A DNA stretch of 64,000 bases from Porticoccus sp950063125 (GTDB lineage: Bacteria; Pseudomonadota; Gammaproteobacteria; Pseudomonadales; Porticoccaceae). Shown here in pieces: positions 52,424 to 60,689 of the stretch. Positions within the stretch are counted from its first letter, which is position 1, and every line of letters starts with the position of its first letter. A model generated the notes under the pieces. The model worked only from the letters and a program-made list of their open reading frames with translations. It was not told where the DNA came from and did no database searches. Made by a program: the position numbers and the translations under genes. The DNA is taken from the NCBI RefSeq assembly GCF_963973895.1, contig NZ_CAXBBF010000001.1; one strand, 5' to 3'.

Positions 52424-52681
52424 ATGGCTCACAAAAAAGCTGGTGGTAGTACCCGTAACGGGCGCGATTCCGAAAGTAAACGACTGGGTGTCAAGCGTTT
52501 CGGTGGTGAACAGGTCACAGCGGGCAATATTATTATTCGTCAGCGCGGTACCCGGTTCCATGCGGGCAACAATGTTGGCATTGGTCGCGACCACACCATT
52601 TTTGCTACAGCAGACGGTGAAGTACAGTTCACAGTGAAAGGTCCCAATAATCGCAAGTATGTGAATATTCTAACCGCCTGA
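52424..52681 (+). CDS. rpmA: 50S ribosomal protein L27
   Basis: This is an 85-residue protein starting MAHKKAGGSTRNGRDSESKR, with the N-terminal tail that reaches the peptidyl transferase centre. A clear intrinsic terminator follows at 52697. Confidence 0.98.
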   Translation: MAHKKAGGSTRNGRDSESKRLGVKRFGGEQVTAGNIIIRQRGTRFHAGNNVGIGRDHTIFATADGEVQFTVKGPNNRKYVNILTA

Positions 52682-52696
52682 GGCTGGCTTTATCGC

Positions 52697-52723
52697 AAAG
52701 CCCCGCCCAGGCGGGGCTTTTTT
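52697..52723 (+). terminator. Terminator of rplU-rpmA
   Basis: AAAGCCCCGC (52697-52706), a 4-base loop and GCGGGGCTTT (52711-52720) form a perfect 10-bp stem followed by T. Confidence 0.9.
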
Positions 52724-52821
52724 GTGTTTGAATATTTGAATATCGAGTGGATTGTATGTGTTCGTGCTGCCGGTGGCGTACGATTTAATCCCAACCCCTC
52801 AGAGCGCGGTATACTCCAGTC

Positions 52822-54009
52822 ATGAAATTTGTCGATGAAACAACGATTCACGTACATGCCGGTCGCGGTGGTAACGGTTGCCTGAGTTTTCGCCGTGAGA
52901 AATTCGTGGCCAAAGGTGGGCCCGATGGTGGCGATGGTGGTGACGGTGGCTCGGTTTATCTGGAAGGGGATATCAACCTCAACACCCTGGTGGATTATCG
53001 CTTTCAGCGGGATTATCGTGCCCAGAGTGGCCAGGCTGGCAGCAGTCGCAACTGTACCGGTCGGGGCGGTGATGACCTGGTTCTCAAGGTGCCTGTGGGC
53101 ACCACGGTGATTGATGAAGATACCGAGGAAGTGCTCGGCGATATCACCGATGATGGCCAGCGCCTGATGGTGGCTCATGGAGGCTTTCACGGCCTGGGGA
53201 ATACCCGTTTCAAGTCGAGTGTCAATCGTGCGCCACGTCAGACATCACCCGGCAAAGAGGGTGAGGAGCGCAACCTGCGTTTGGAGCTGAAGGTGCTGGC
53301 GGATGTGGGCCTGGTGGGTCTGCCCAATGCCGGCAAGTCGACGTTTATCCGCGCCGTCTCGGCTGCGCGCCCCAAGGTTGCCGATTATCCCTTTACAACA
53401 CTCGTTCCCAATCTCGGTGTCGTCAATCCCCACAAGTATCGCAGTTTTGTGATTGCTGATGTGCCGGGTCTGGTGGAGGGCGCTGCCGAAGGTGCCGGTC
53501 TCGGCATTCGTTTTCTTAAGCACCTGACGCGAACCCGCCTGCTGCTACATCTGGTGGATATGATGCCGCCCGATGGAAAGAATCCGGCGGATAATATCGC
53601 CATTATTGAAGATGAGCTGGATCAGTTCAGCCCGACTCTGTGGAGCAGGGATCGTTGGTTGGTGCTCAATAAAGTGGATTTATTGCCCGAAGCGGAGCGC
53701 CAGCAACATTGCAATGACGTGGTTGCCCAGCTGGGCTGGGAGGGGCCGGTGTATCAGGTTTCTGCCTTGTCTGCCGAAGGTACGGCCGAGCTGTGTGATG
53801 ACATTCTCGAGTATCTGGAAGCCTGTTGGGAGACTGAACGCAGTGACCCGGAGGTAGCCCGCCGGGAACTGGATATTCAGCACCAGATGCAGCATGAGGC
53901 ACGCGACCGAATTGAATCCCTGCGCCGGAATCGAAAATCGGATGACAGCGACGAGGATGATGACTTTGACGACGATGATTATGACGTGGAAGTCGTTTAT
54001 AGCCCCTGA
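52822..54009 (+). CDS. obgE: GTPase Obg/CgtA
   Basis: This 395-residue ribosome-assembly GTPase has a glycine-rich Obg domain (AGRGGNGCLSFRREKF, GGPDGGDGGDGGSVYL) in residues 1-158, then the G domain with GLPNAGKST (G1), DVPGLVEGA (G3), NKVD (G4) and VSALSAEG (G5). The C terminus ends in an acidic run (DDSDEDDDFDDDDYD), common in gammaproteobacterial Obg. It starts 99 bp after the rpmA terminator region, so it has its own promoter; TATACT at 52811-52816 is very near the ATG. Confidence 0.98.
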   Translation: MKFVDETTIHVHAGRGGNGCLSFRREKFVAKGGPDGGDGGDGGSVYLEGDINLNTLVDYRFQRDYRAQSGQAGSSRNCTGRGGDDLVLKVPVGTTVIDEDTEEVLGDITDDGQRLMVAHGGFHGLGNTRFKSSVNRAPRQTSPGKEGEERNLRLELKVLADVGLVGLPNAGKSTFIRAVSAARPKVADYPFTTLVPNLGVVNPHKYRSFVIADVPGLVEGAAEGAGLGIRFLKHLTRTRLLLHLVDMMPPDGKNPADNIAIIEDELDQFSPTLWSRDRWLVLNKVDLLPEAERQQHCNDVVAQLGWEGPVYQVSALSAEGTAELCDDILEYLEACWETERSDPEVARRELDIQHQMQHEARDRIESLRRNRKSDDSDEDDDFDDDDYDVEVVYSP

Positions 54010-54075
54010 GGCGCTATTCAGTCCCGGAACTCAATCTCTCAACCAGGATTCGGACCACCAGACAGCAGACCAGCT

Positions 54076-55197
54076 ATGAACGATAGAACGATTGTCCGCA
54101 ATGCCCGCCGCTGGGTCGTAAAAATAGGCAGTGCTCTGTTGACCGCCGATGGTCGTGGTCTCGATCGGGAATCTATCGGCGCCTGGGTGGCCCAGGTGGC
54201 GGAATTACTGGAGCAGAACATTGAGGTGGTGATGGTTTCTTCCGGAGCCGTTGCCGAGGGTATGTCCCGGCTGGGCTGGCGGAAGCGGCCATCTTCTGTT
54301 CACGAGCTGCAGGCAGCGGCAGCCGTGGGTCAGATGGGCCTGGTGCAGGCCTATGAATTCCAGTTTCAACAATTCAATCGCCACACCGCGCAGGTGCTGC
54401 TCGATCACGATGACCTGTCGAACCGCGAGCGTTACCTGAACGCCCGCAACACCTTGCAGACGTTGATTCAGCTGGGGGTGGTGCCGATCATTAATGAAAA
54501 CGATACGGTGGTTACCGATGAAATTCGTTTTGGTGACAATGACACGCTGGCGGCGGTAGTGGCCAATCTCATCGATGCCGATTTGCTGGTGATTCTCACG
54601 GATCAGCACGGACTTTATGATGCCGACCCGAGAACCTCGCCAAAGGCCCGGCTGGTTTCCCTGGGCCGGGCGGGTGATCCGGCATTGGATAAGCTGGCCG
54701 GTGAAGGCAGTGCACTGGGCCGGGGGGGGATGATTACCAAATTGCGTGCCGCCCGGCTGGCCGCCCGTTCCGGGGCGAGTACAGTGATTGTTGGTGGTCG
54801 CAGCGAGCAGGTGCTTACCAGATTGGCAAAGGCTGAAGATCTGGGCACTCTGCTGCTGGCAGAACAGATGCCGATAGCCGCCCGCAAGCAGTGGTTGGCG
54901 GGCAGGTTGCAGGTGCGCGGGTCGCTGACCCTGGACGAGGGTGCCTGCCGGGCCCTGCGGGAGCAGGGTAAGAGTCTATTACCGGTCGGGGTGAAAGCGG
55001 TCGTTGGGGATTTTCATCGGGGTGATCTGGTGCGTTGCGTTGACCCGGCAGGTAATGAGGTTGCCCGCGGCCTGGCCAACTACAGTGCTGCCGAGAGTCG
55101 TCTGATTATTGGCAAAAGTAGCGACAGAATTCTCGATATCATCGGTTATTGTGATGATGAAGAAGTGATCCACCGGGACAATCTGGTTTTGATCTAG
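54076..55197 (+). CDS. proB: Glutamate 5-kinase
   Basis: This 373-residue protein has an amino-acid kinase domain (RRWVVKIGSALLTADGRGLD, VVMVSSGAVAEGM, IINENDTVVTDEIRFGDNDT) and a C-terminal PUA domain (about 285-370). It catalyses the first step of proline synthesis and is normally inhibited by proline. It follows obgE by 66 bp, the conserved pseudomonad order. Confidence 0.97.
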   Translation: MNDRTIVRNARRWVVKIGSALLTADGRGLDRESIGAWVAQVAELLEQNIEVVMVSSGAVAEGMSRLGWRKRPSSVHELQAAAAVGQMGLVQAYEFQFQQFNRHTAQVLLDHDDLSNRERYLNARNTLQTLIQLGVVPIINENDTVVTDEIRFGDNDTLAAVVANLIDADLLVILTDQHGLYDADPRTSPKARLVSLGRAGDPALDKLAGEGSALGRGGMITKLRAARLAARSGASTVIVGGRSEQVLTRLAKAEDLGTLLLAEQMPIAARKQWLAGRLQVRGSLTLDEGACRALREQGKSLLPVGVKAVVGDFHRGDLVRCVDPAGNEVARGLANYSAAESRLIIGKSSDRILDIIGYCDDEEVIHRDNLVLI

Positions 55198-55215
55198 TCC
55201 GCCTTTCCTGTAGAA

Positions 55216-55884
55216 CTAGACCGGGGGGTCAAGCTGATCATTGACAGACCCGTTGACCCGAAACCAGCCCGCGATGCTGTAGCGGTGTCGGTTGGTAGGC
55301 AAGACTTCATGGGGAAATACTTCACTCAGGAAGATGGCCAGCGTTCCGTAAGCTGGCGTCACCCGCAGGATTTCCCGTTCCCCCATTTCACTGAACAGAA
55401 TCAGTTCGCCGCCGTCGTCTGGCATCCAGCCGGGATTCAGGTAAGCCACTGTCGAGAGTCGACGGTTGGTTTGACCCCGAAAGGCGTCCAGATGTCTGCG
55501 GTAAAAATCGCCGGGGCGGTAATGTGAAAAATGACTCTCGTAAGAGAATAAGCCAAGAAAAAGGTGTCGGTTGAGGTATGTCTGTAATCGACTGGTCCAC
55601 TCCAGCCAGCGTTGCTCCGGTGATGTTTCCCCTGCAATCCAGCGGATGGCATCTCGTCGGACAAACCGGTTCAGGGTTTGATCATGATTGCGACCCACGC
55701 CTGCTTCGCTGAAATCATGGCTGTGAAGTGATTGTATCTGGCCAAACAGCTCTTCTGACAATAGCCTGGGCAGGGCGTTGGGAATAACCGCGTAACCTTT
55801 CACGGTGAGATCACTGGCAATCTGTGAAAACAGGAGATGCTCGACTTCCTGTTCGGGAGGTGTGTCGACAGAGATAGATGTCAT
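55216..55884 (-). CDS. 2-oxoglutarate/Fe(II) prolyl-hydroxylase-like protein
   Basis: This is a 222-residue double-stranded beta-helix oxygenase. The iron ligands are the HxD of YRRHLDAF and the distal His of VFPHEVLP; the Arg of NRHRYSIAGWFR would bind 2-oxoglutarate. The layout (FLGLFSYESHFSHYRPGDFY, YLNPGWMPDDGGELILF) resembles the Pseudomonas prolyl hydroxylase PPHD, which acts on EF-Tu, and more distantly animal HIF prolyl hydroxylases. Target assignment is by similarity. It is convergent with proB. Confidence 0.82.
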   Translation of the reverse strand: MTSISVDTPPEQEVEHLLFSQIASDLTVKGYAVIPNALPRLLSEELFGQIQSLHSHDFSEAGVGRNHDQTLNRFVRRDAIRWIAGETSPEQRWLEWTSRLQTYLNRHLFLGLFSYESHFSHYRPGDFYRRHLDAFRGQTNRRLSTVAYLNPGWMPDDGGELILFSEMGEREILRVTPAYGTLAIFLSEVFPHEVLPTNRHRYSIAGWFRVNGSVNDQLDPPV

Positions 55885-56125
55885 GGTGGTGCGAACCGGA
55901 TTGAGGTGTGCGATTATCGGATCTAAGGTGGATTGCTGTAAATGGCTTTGCGGTTTTCTTCACGCTGATCTTGCAGATATTGCATCGCTTACGGGCGGGC
56001 GCTCGTGATAAATACCCCTTGTGGTTTTTTCGCAATCCTCTTAAATAGCGAAGTGAGTGTTGTTGAATAGAACGGTAGTCTGAAGGGTTTTTTCCATTGG
56101 ATGTTGATGGTTAACGATTATTGCT

Positions 56126-58366
56126 ATGAAAAGTGTTGTTCATGAGTTAGCGCGTATCGTCCAGACCGTGGCGACGGCTGATACACCTATTGATCAGGTT
56201 AACCTGATCGTTGAGTCTATCAGTCAGACCATGGCGGTGGATGTGTGCAGCCTCTACCTGGCGAATGACCAGCGGGAAATGCTGTTACTGGCATCCCACG
56301 GTCTGGCCGCAAAAGCCGTACGCAACGTCAAGTTGCCGCCTGGCACAGGGCTGGTGGGGCTGGTCGCCACCAGTCGCCATCCGGTCAATCTGGCCGATGG
56401 CACAGTACATCCCTCATATTGTTATGTCGCAGAAACACGGGAAGAGCAGTTCCACAGTTTTTGTGGTGTGCCTATCGTGCATGCCGGTAAAGTCATTGGT
56501 GTTCTGGTGGTTCAGGGTCGTGAAATCCGGGAACTGTCGGAGGAGGAACAGGGCTTTTTAGTGACGCTGGCAGCTCATCTGGCATTGTTGCTGGGTACCA
56601 GTCCGCTTGCCCAGGGCGATATGATCGGCCTCAACGAGCGGGTGTCTGGTGTCAAGGGTGCACCCGGTATCGGTATCGGTCATATCAAAATTAGCGATCA
56701 CGGTGAACTCTACTCTGTGCTCGATGCGCCCTGTGAAGATATTCCCGGTGCCGTGGAGGACTGGCAGAAACTGCTTGCCGTGGTGCGGGCACAAATTGAT
56801 CACGAGCAGGCGTCCCTTGGCAAAGAGATATCCGGCAGTGTCGCCGGTATTTTCAGCGCCTACAACATGCTGCTGGAGGATCCCGCATTCTGCTCCTATG
56901 TAGAGAAGGGCATTCGTGGCGGCAACTGGTTACCGGGATCGCTGCGCAAGGCAGTGCAGCATTTTGCCGAACTGTTTCTGGAGATGGATGACCCTTATCT
57001 GAAAGCCCGTCACGAAGATATTCACCATCTGGGTAACAAGTTGTTCAACGCCTGGCGGGGTATCAAGCCTGTGGCCATTCCCCCCGATACAAACATCGTA
57101 TTGGTGGGCTTTCAGGTGAGTGTTTCCGATATTGCCCTGATCCCCAGTGACAAATTGGTGGGGCTGGTCTGTTTTGACGGCTCCGGTCTGTCCCATACAG
57201 CTGTACTCGCCAATGCGCTGGGTATTCCTGCGGTCATGGGCACTGGCCGGTTACGTCGGCTGGTTGATGACGCCAAAATTATTGTTGATGGCAATAATGG
57301 TCAGGTACTGCTCAATCCCGGTGATGCAGTTCTGGCAGAGTACCAGCGGTTGGTGAATGATCGTCGCGCGCTGATAAAGCAGTTGGAAAAAATGCGCGAT
57401 TTGCCGGCCGTGACCCCGGATGGTATCGCCGTGACCCTTTACACCAATACTGGGCTGTTGGCAGATATTTCCCCGGGACTTTTGAGCGGTGCCCAGGGTG
57501 TGGGCCTGTACCGCACAGAAATTCCCTTTATGGTGCACGATAGCTTCCCCTCCGAGGAAGAGCAGATCGGGGTCTATCGGCAAGTGCTGGATGCCTATCG
57601 AGGCAAGCCGGTTCATATGCGGACCCTGGATGTCGGTGGCGACAAGCAATTGCCCTATTTCCCGGTCGACAATGAAAAAAATCCGGCCCTGGGTTGGCGC
57701 GGGGTGCGTTTTACCCTGGATAACAGCCAGCTACTGATGACTCAGGTGCGCGCCATGATGCGCGCAGCAGAGGGCATGGACAATCTGCGAATTCTGCTGC
57801 CAATGGTCAGTTCCACCAGTGAGCTCGATGACTTTTCCGAAATTTTTCTCGATGCCATGGAACAACTGACAGCGGAGGGCTACGCTGTTACCAGGCCTGA
57901 TTTAGGCGTTATGGTGGAAGTGCCGGCAGCTATTTCCCAGATTCCGTTCTGGGCCGGAAAGATCGATTTTATTTCCATCGGTTCCAATGACCTCAGCCAG
58001 TATCTGCTGGCGCTGGATCGTGACAACCCCCGGGTGTCAGCCCGTTATGACCATGTGCACCCCGCTGTGCTGCTCGAGATTCAGCGCATTCTCAAGCTGG
58101 CCAAAGATGCTGGGATCCCGGTCAGTCTCTGTGGTGAGATGGCTTCGGATCCGGTGGCAGTGGTCCTGTTGCTCGGCCTCGGCATGCGTACACTCAGTAT
58201 GAGTGCCGCTAAATTACCCCAGGTGAAATGGTTGATTCGTACACTGCCCATTGCTACTGCCGAGCGCCTGGCGCGCGATTCGCTCACTTGTCATTATCCC
58301 GAGGATATACGGAAACTGGTGCGCTTCGAACTCGATAATCTCGGTCTGGATGAGCTGTTTAAATAG
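56126..58366 (+). CDS. ptsP: PEP-protein phosphotransferase PtsP (EI-Ntr)
   Basis: This 746-residue enzyme I paralogue has a GAF domain (about 1-150), the phosphohistidine domain with DGSGLSHTAVLANALG (active His near 355) and the PEP-binding TIM barrel (GLYRTEIPFMVH, RTLDVGGDKQLPYF, catalytic Cys in SLCGEMASDP near 668). It starts the nitrogen-type PTS phosphorelay to NPr and IIA-Ntr. The GAF domain may sense glutamine or another ligand. In pseudomonads rppH (nudH) usually precedes it; that gene is not here. Confidence 0.96.
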   Translation: MKSVVHELARIVQTVATADTPIDQVNLIVESISQTMAVDVCSLYLANDQREMLLLASHGLAAKAVRNVKLPPGTGLVGLVATSRHPVNLADGTVHPSYCYVAETREEQFHSFCGVPIVHAGKVIGVLVVQGREIRELSEEEQGFLVTLAAHLALLLGTSPLAQGDMIGLNERVSGVKGAPGIGIGHIKISDHGELYSVLDAPCEDIPGAVEDWQKLLAVVRAQIDHEQASLGKEISGSVAGIFSAYNMLLEDPAFCSYVEKGIRGGNWLPGSLRKAVQHFAELFLEMDDPYLKARHEDIHHLGNKLFNAWRGIKPVAIPPDTNIVLVGFQVSVSDIALIPSDKLVGLVCFDGSGLSHTAVLANALGIPAVMGTGRLRRLVDDAKIIVDGNNGQVLLNPGDAVLAEYQRLVNDRRALIKQLEKMRDLPAVTPDGIAVTLYTNTGLLADISPGLLSGAQGVGLYRTEIPFMVHDSFPSEEEQIGVYRQVLDAYRGKPVHMRTLDVGGDKQLPYFPVDNEKNPALGWRGVRFTLDNSQLLMTQVRAMMRAAEGMDNLRILLPMVSSTSELDDFSEIFLDAMEQLTAEGYAVTRPDLGVMVEVPAAISQIPFWAGKIDFISIGSNDLSQYLLALDRDNPRVSARYDHVHPAVLLEIQRILKLAKDAGIPVSLCGEMASDPVAVVLLLGLGMRTLSMSAAKLPQVKWLIRTLPIATAERLARDSLTCHYPEDIRKLVRFELDNLGLDELFK

Positions 58367-58563
58367 CGGGGAGACGGCGGGTTTCCGGCTCTCTCCCCGG
58401 GACTCTCCTTGGCACTCTCCCAAGCACAACTGGAGAGTTCATACGTTTAACTAACACATTGATGTCAAAGGATATGATCAAGTGGATCGACAGGCTGCCG
58501 GGATCCGGTAACCTCAAAGCGTCACTCGGTATTTGCTGACAATACAGACAGAGTAAACAATTT

Positions 58564-60024
58564 ATGTCCAATCTTTTACTGGTGGTGGACGATCTCGAGG
58601 ATATCAAAGGCTTTGGCTTCGATGACCGGGTCATCAGTTTTGAACAATACCTGGAGGATCACCCGAAAAAAGGTGAGAAAAAGCTCAGTCTGATCAACCT
58701 GTGCGACAGTGAAAAGTATCTGAGTAGGGGGTACTACTGCTCCCTGCTGGCGGAGGCCCGGGGGCATCGAGTGATGCCCTCGGTGAACACGATCAATGAT
58801 CTGCGCAGCAAGTTGTTGTACATGTCGCGGATCACTGGCGAACTGCTGTTGTCCGGCTCCAATGCAGGAGGCGATGGAGAGAAAAAAACGTTTTATGTGA
58901 ATTTTGGGATTGCATCAGATTCCGGTTTTTCCAGGTTTGGGCAGCGACTGTTTTCTGTGTACCCGGCCCCCATGTTGAAAGTCGTGTTGTTCTGGTCCGG
59001 AGGCTGGCAAGTAAAAAGTATTGTTGCCATTTCACTGGACAAATTGCCAAAAGCGGAGCGCCCGAAATTTGTGGAAGCGCTGCTAAAATTCAACGAAAAA
59101 CGCTGGCAGAGCCCGAAAAAGAAGAAATCCTATCGCTGGGAGCTGGGCGTATTAGTGGATCCCAAGGAGGAGATGCCTCCCAGTAACAAGGAGGCCCTGA
59201 GCCGTTTTATCAAGGCTGCCGCCAAGTGTAATATCAATGCGGAGCTGATCACTGCCAGGGATTACCCGCGCCTCGGCGAATATGATGGCCTGTTCATCCG
59301 TGAGACCACCGCTATCGACCATCACACCTTCCGTTTTGCCCGCAAGGCGGAGATAGAGGGGATGGTCGTGATCGATGATCCCACCTCCATTTTGCGTTGC
59401 TGTAACAAGGTGTTTTTACAGGATGCCTTTACCTACAACGGTGTCCCCGCGCTCAAAACGCAGGTGTTTTCCACGCACAACCCCGACGACCTGGATGCCA
59501 TTGAAAAGGAATTTGGCTACCCCGTGGTATTAAAGATACCCGAGGGTTCGTTTTCCAAAGGGGTATTCAAAGCTGCTAACCGGGGGGAGTTGTCGGCGCA
59601 TCTGGAAGAGCTGTTGAAAACCACTGCGCTGGTATTGGTGCAGGAGTATCTCTACACCGATTTTGACTGGCGCATCGGGGTATTCAACAACCGGCCTCTG
59701 TATGCGTGTCGTTACTACATGGCACGCAATCACTGGCAAATCTACAATCACGGCAGCAAACGCTTTAACTCGGGCGGATTTGAAACCCTGCCCACCTACG
59801 AAGTGCCGAGGGAGGTGCTGGATGCCGCATTGCGTGCCGCCAGGGTAATCGGTAGTGGTTTATATGGCGTCGATATCAAGCACCAGGGCAAGCAGGCCTA
59901 TGTGATTGAAATCAATGACAATCCTAACATTGACTACAAGGTGGAGGACGCCTATCTCGGGGATGAACTTTATATGCTGGTGATGGCGGAAATGGCCCGA
60001 CGTCTGGAGCTGAAAGGTCGTTAG
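58564..60024 (+). CDS. RimK-like ATP-grasp protein with RLAN domain
   Basis: This is a 486-residue protein. The N-terminal ~200 residues match the RimK-like N-terminal (RLAN) type (SLINLCDSEKYLSRGYYCSL, LLAEARGHRVMPSV). The C-terminal half is an ATP-grasp ligase (KVFLQDAFTYNGVPALKT, FGYPVVLKIPEGSFSKGVFK, LVQEYLYTDFDWRIGV, the metal site YVIEINDNPNIDYK). It should ligate an amino acid or peptide, but no substrate is established. No GNAT or other partner gene is adjacent. It is convergent with rpsT across a shared terminator. Confidence 0.85.
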   Translation: MSNLLLVVDDLEDIKGFGFDDRVISFEQYLEDHPKKGEKKLSLINLCDSEKYLSRGYYCSLLAEARGHRVMPSVNTINDLRSKLLYMSRITGELLLSGSNAGGDGEKKTFYVNFGIASDSGFSRFGQRLFSVYPAPMLKVVLFWSGGWQVKSIVAISLDKLPKAERPKFVEALLKFNEKRWQSPKKKKSYRWELGVLVDPKEEMPPSNKEALSRFIKAAAKCNINAELITARDYPRLGEYDGLFIRETTAIDHHTFRFARKAEIEGMVVIDDPTSILRCCNKVFLQDAFTYNGVPALKTQVFSTHNPDDLDAIEKEFGYPVVLKIPEGSFSKGVFKAANRGELSAHLEELLKTTALVLVQEYLYTDFDWRIGVFNNRPLYACRYYMARNHWQIYNHGSKRFNSGGFETLPTYEVPREVLDAALRAARVIGSGLYGVDIKHQGKQAYVIEINDNPNIDYKVEDAYLGDELYMLVMAEMARRLELKGR

Positions 60025-60064
60025 AAAATGACTATTTATTGATCGCCGATTAGCGGCCAGCCAT

Positions 60065-60093
60065 AAAAAAACCGGCCATCGGCCGGTTTTTTT
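60065..60093. terminator. Bidirectional terminator, RimK-like gene/rpsT
   Basis: ACCGGCC (60071-60077) and GGCCGGT (60081-60087) form a tight stem flanked by six A on the left and a T-run on the right, serving both convergent genes. Confidence 0.9.
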
Positions 60094-60111
60094 GATTGCG
60101 ATGGCAAACCC

Positions 60112-60381
60112 TTAGCTGGTAGCCATTGCCTTCAATTGGGCGTTCAGTCTGCTCTTGTGACGGGCGGCCTTGTTTTTGTGAATAATGCCTTTGTCGGCCA
60201 TCCGGTCAATGACGGGTACCGCTGAATTGTAGGCGGCAGTCGCTGTGGTCACTTCGCCGGTTGCAATGGCGGCGTAAGTTTTCTTGATATAGGTGCGTAC
60301 CATAGAACGCAGGCCGGCGTTGTGCTGGCGACGCTGTTCATTCTGACGTGCGCGTTTGCGTGCTTGGGGTGTATTGGCCAC
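60112..60381 (-). CDS. rpsT: 30S ribosomal protein S20
   Basis: This is an 89-residue basic helical protein. The GTG at 60381 is chosen as start because it gives the conserved (M)ANTPQARKRARQNEQRR and has AGAGGAG 7-8 bases upstream; the longer open frame is unlike S20. S20 regulates its own translation in E. coli through a weak start codon (UUG); a GTG start here is in line with that. Confidence 0.97.
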   Translation of the reverse strand: MANTPQARKRARQNEQRRQHNAGLRSMVRTYIKKTYAAIATGEVTTATAAYNSAVPVIDRMADKGIIHKNKAARHKSRLNAQLKAMATS

Positions 60382-60424
60382 CTGGGTGCTCCTCTCAATC
60401 GTGAGTCTTGATTCAAGGCGCGGA

Positions 60425-60453
60425 AATATACAGGTTTTGGGGCGGCTTATCAA
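60425..60453 (-). promoter_or_regulatory. rpsT promoter
   Basis: On the minus strand TTGATA (60453-60448) and TATATT (60430-60425) are exactly 17 bp apart. Transcription would begin about 35-40 bases before the GTG start. The rest of the 60382-60689 region holds only the start of the divergent murJ gene and no other feature I can support. Confidence 0.7.
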
Positions 60454-60689
60454 CAGGCCGGAGGCCACAAAATCCGCTAATTGCGTTTAGTTTGATAGTC
60501 GGGCGTCTGGCGGCGCGTTCAAGCGCAATGCCCAGCAGTCGGTCCGGTTGTCAGAGCCTAGTGTGTGAATCTTTCCAATCGGCGGCGCCGCTATCATCCC
60601 GTCACCAAAATCACTATGATTTGCCCCTTGCGTTTAGCCATTGTCGGGACCATGCCGGTTTGCAACCACAGAATTCAGACGATAATCCT

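Noticed and set aside
60408..60689. 94-residue N-terminal extension of MurJ
   Set aside because: The extra residues are not hydrophobic in the MurJ pattern, overlap the rpsT promoter and have no ribosome site. The frame is open by chance.
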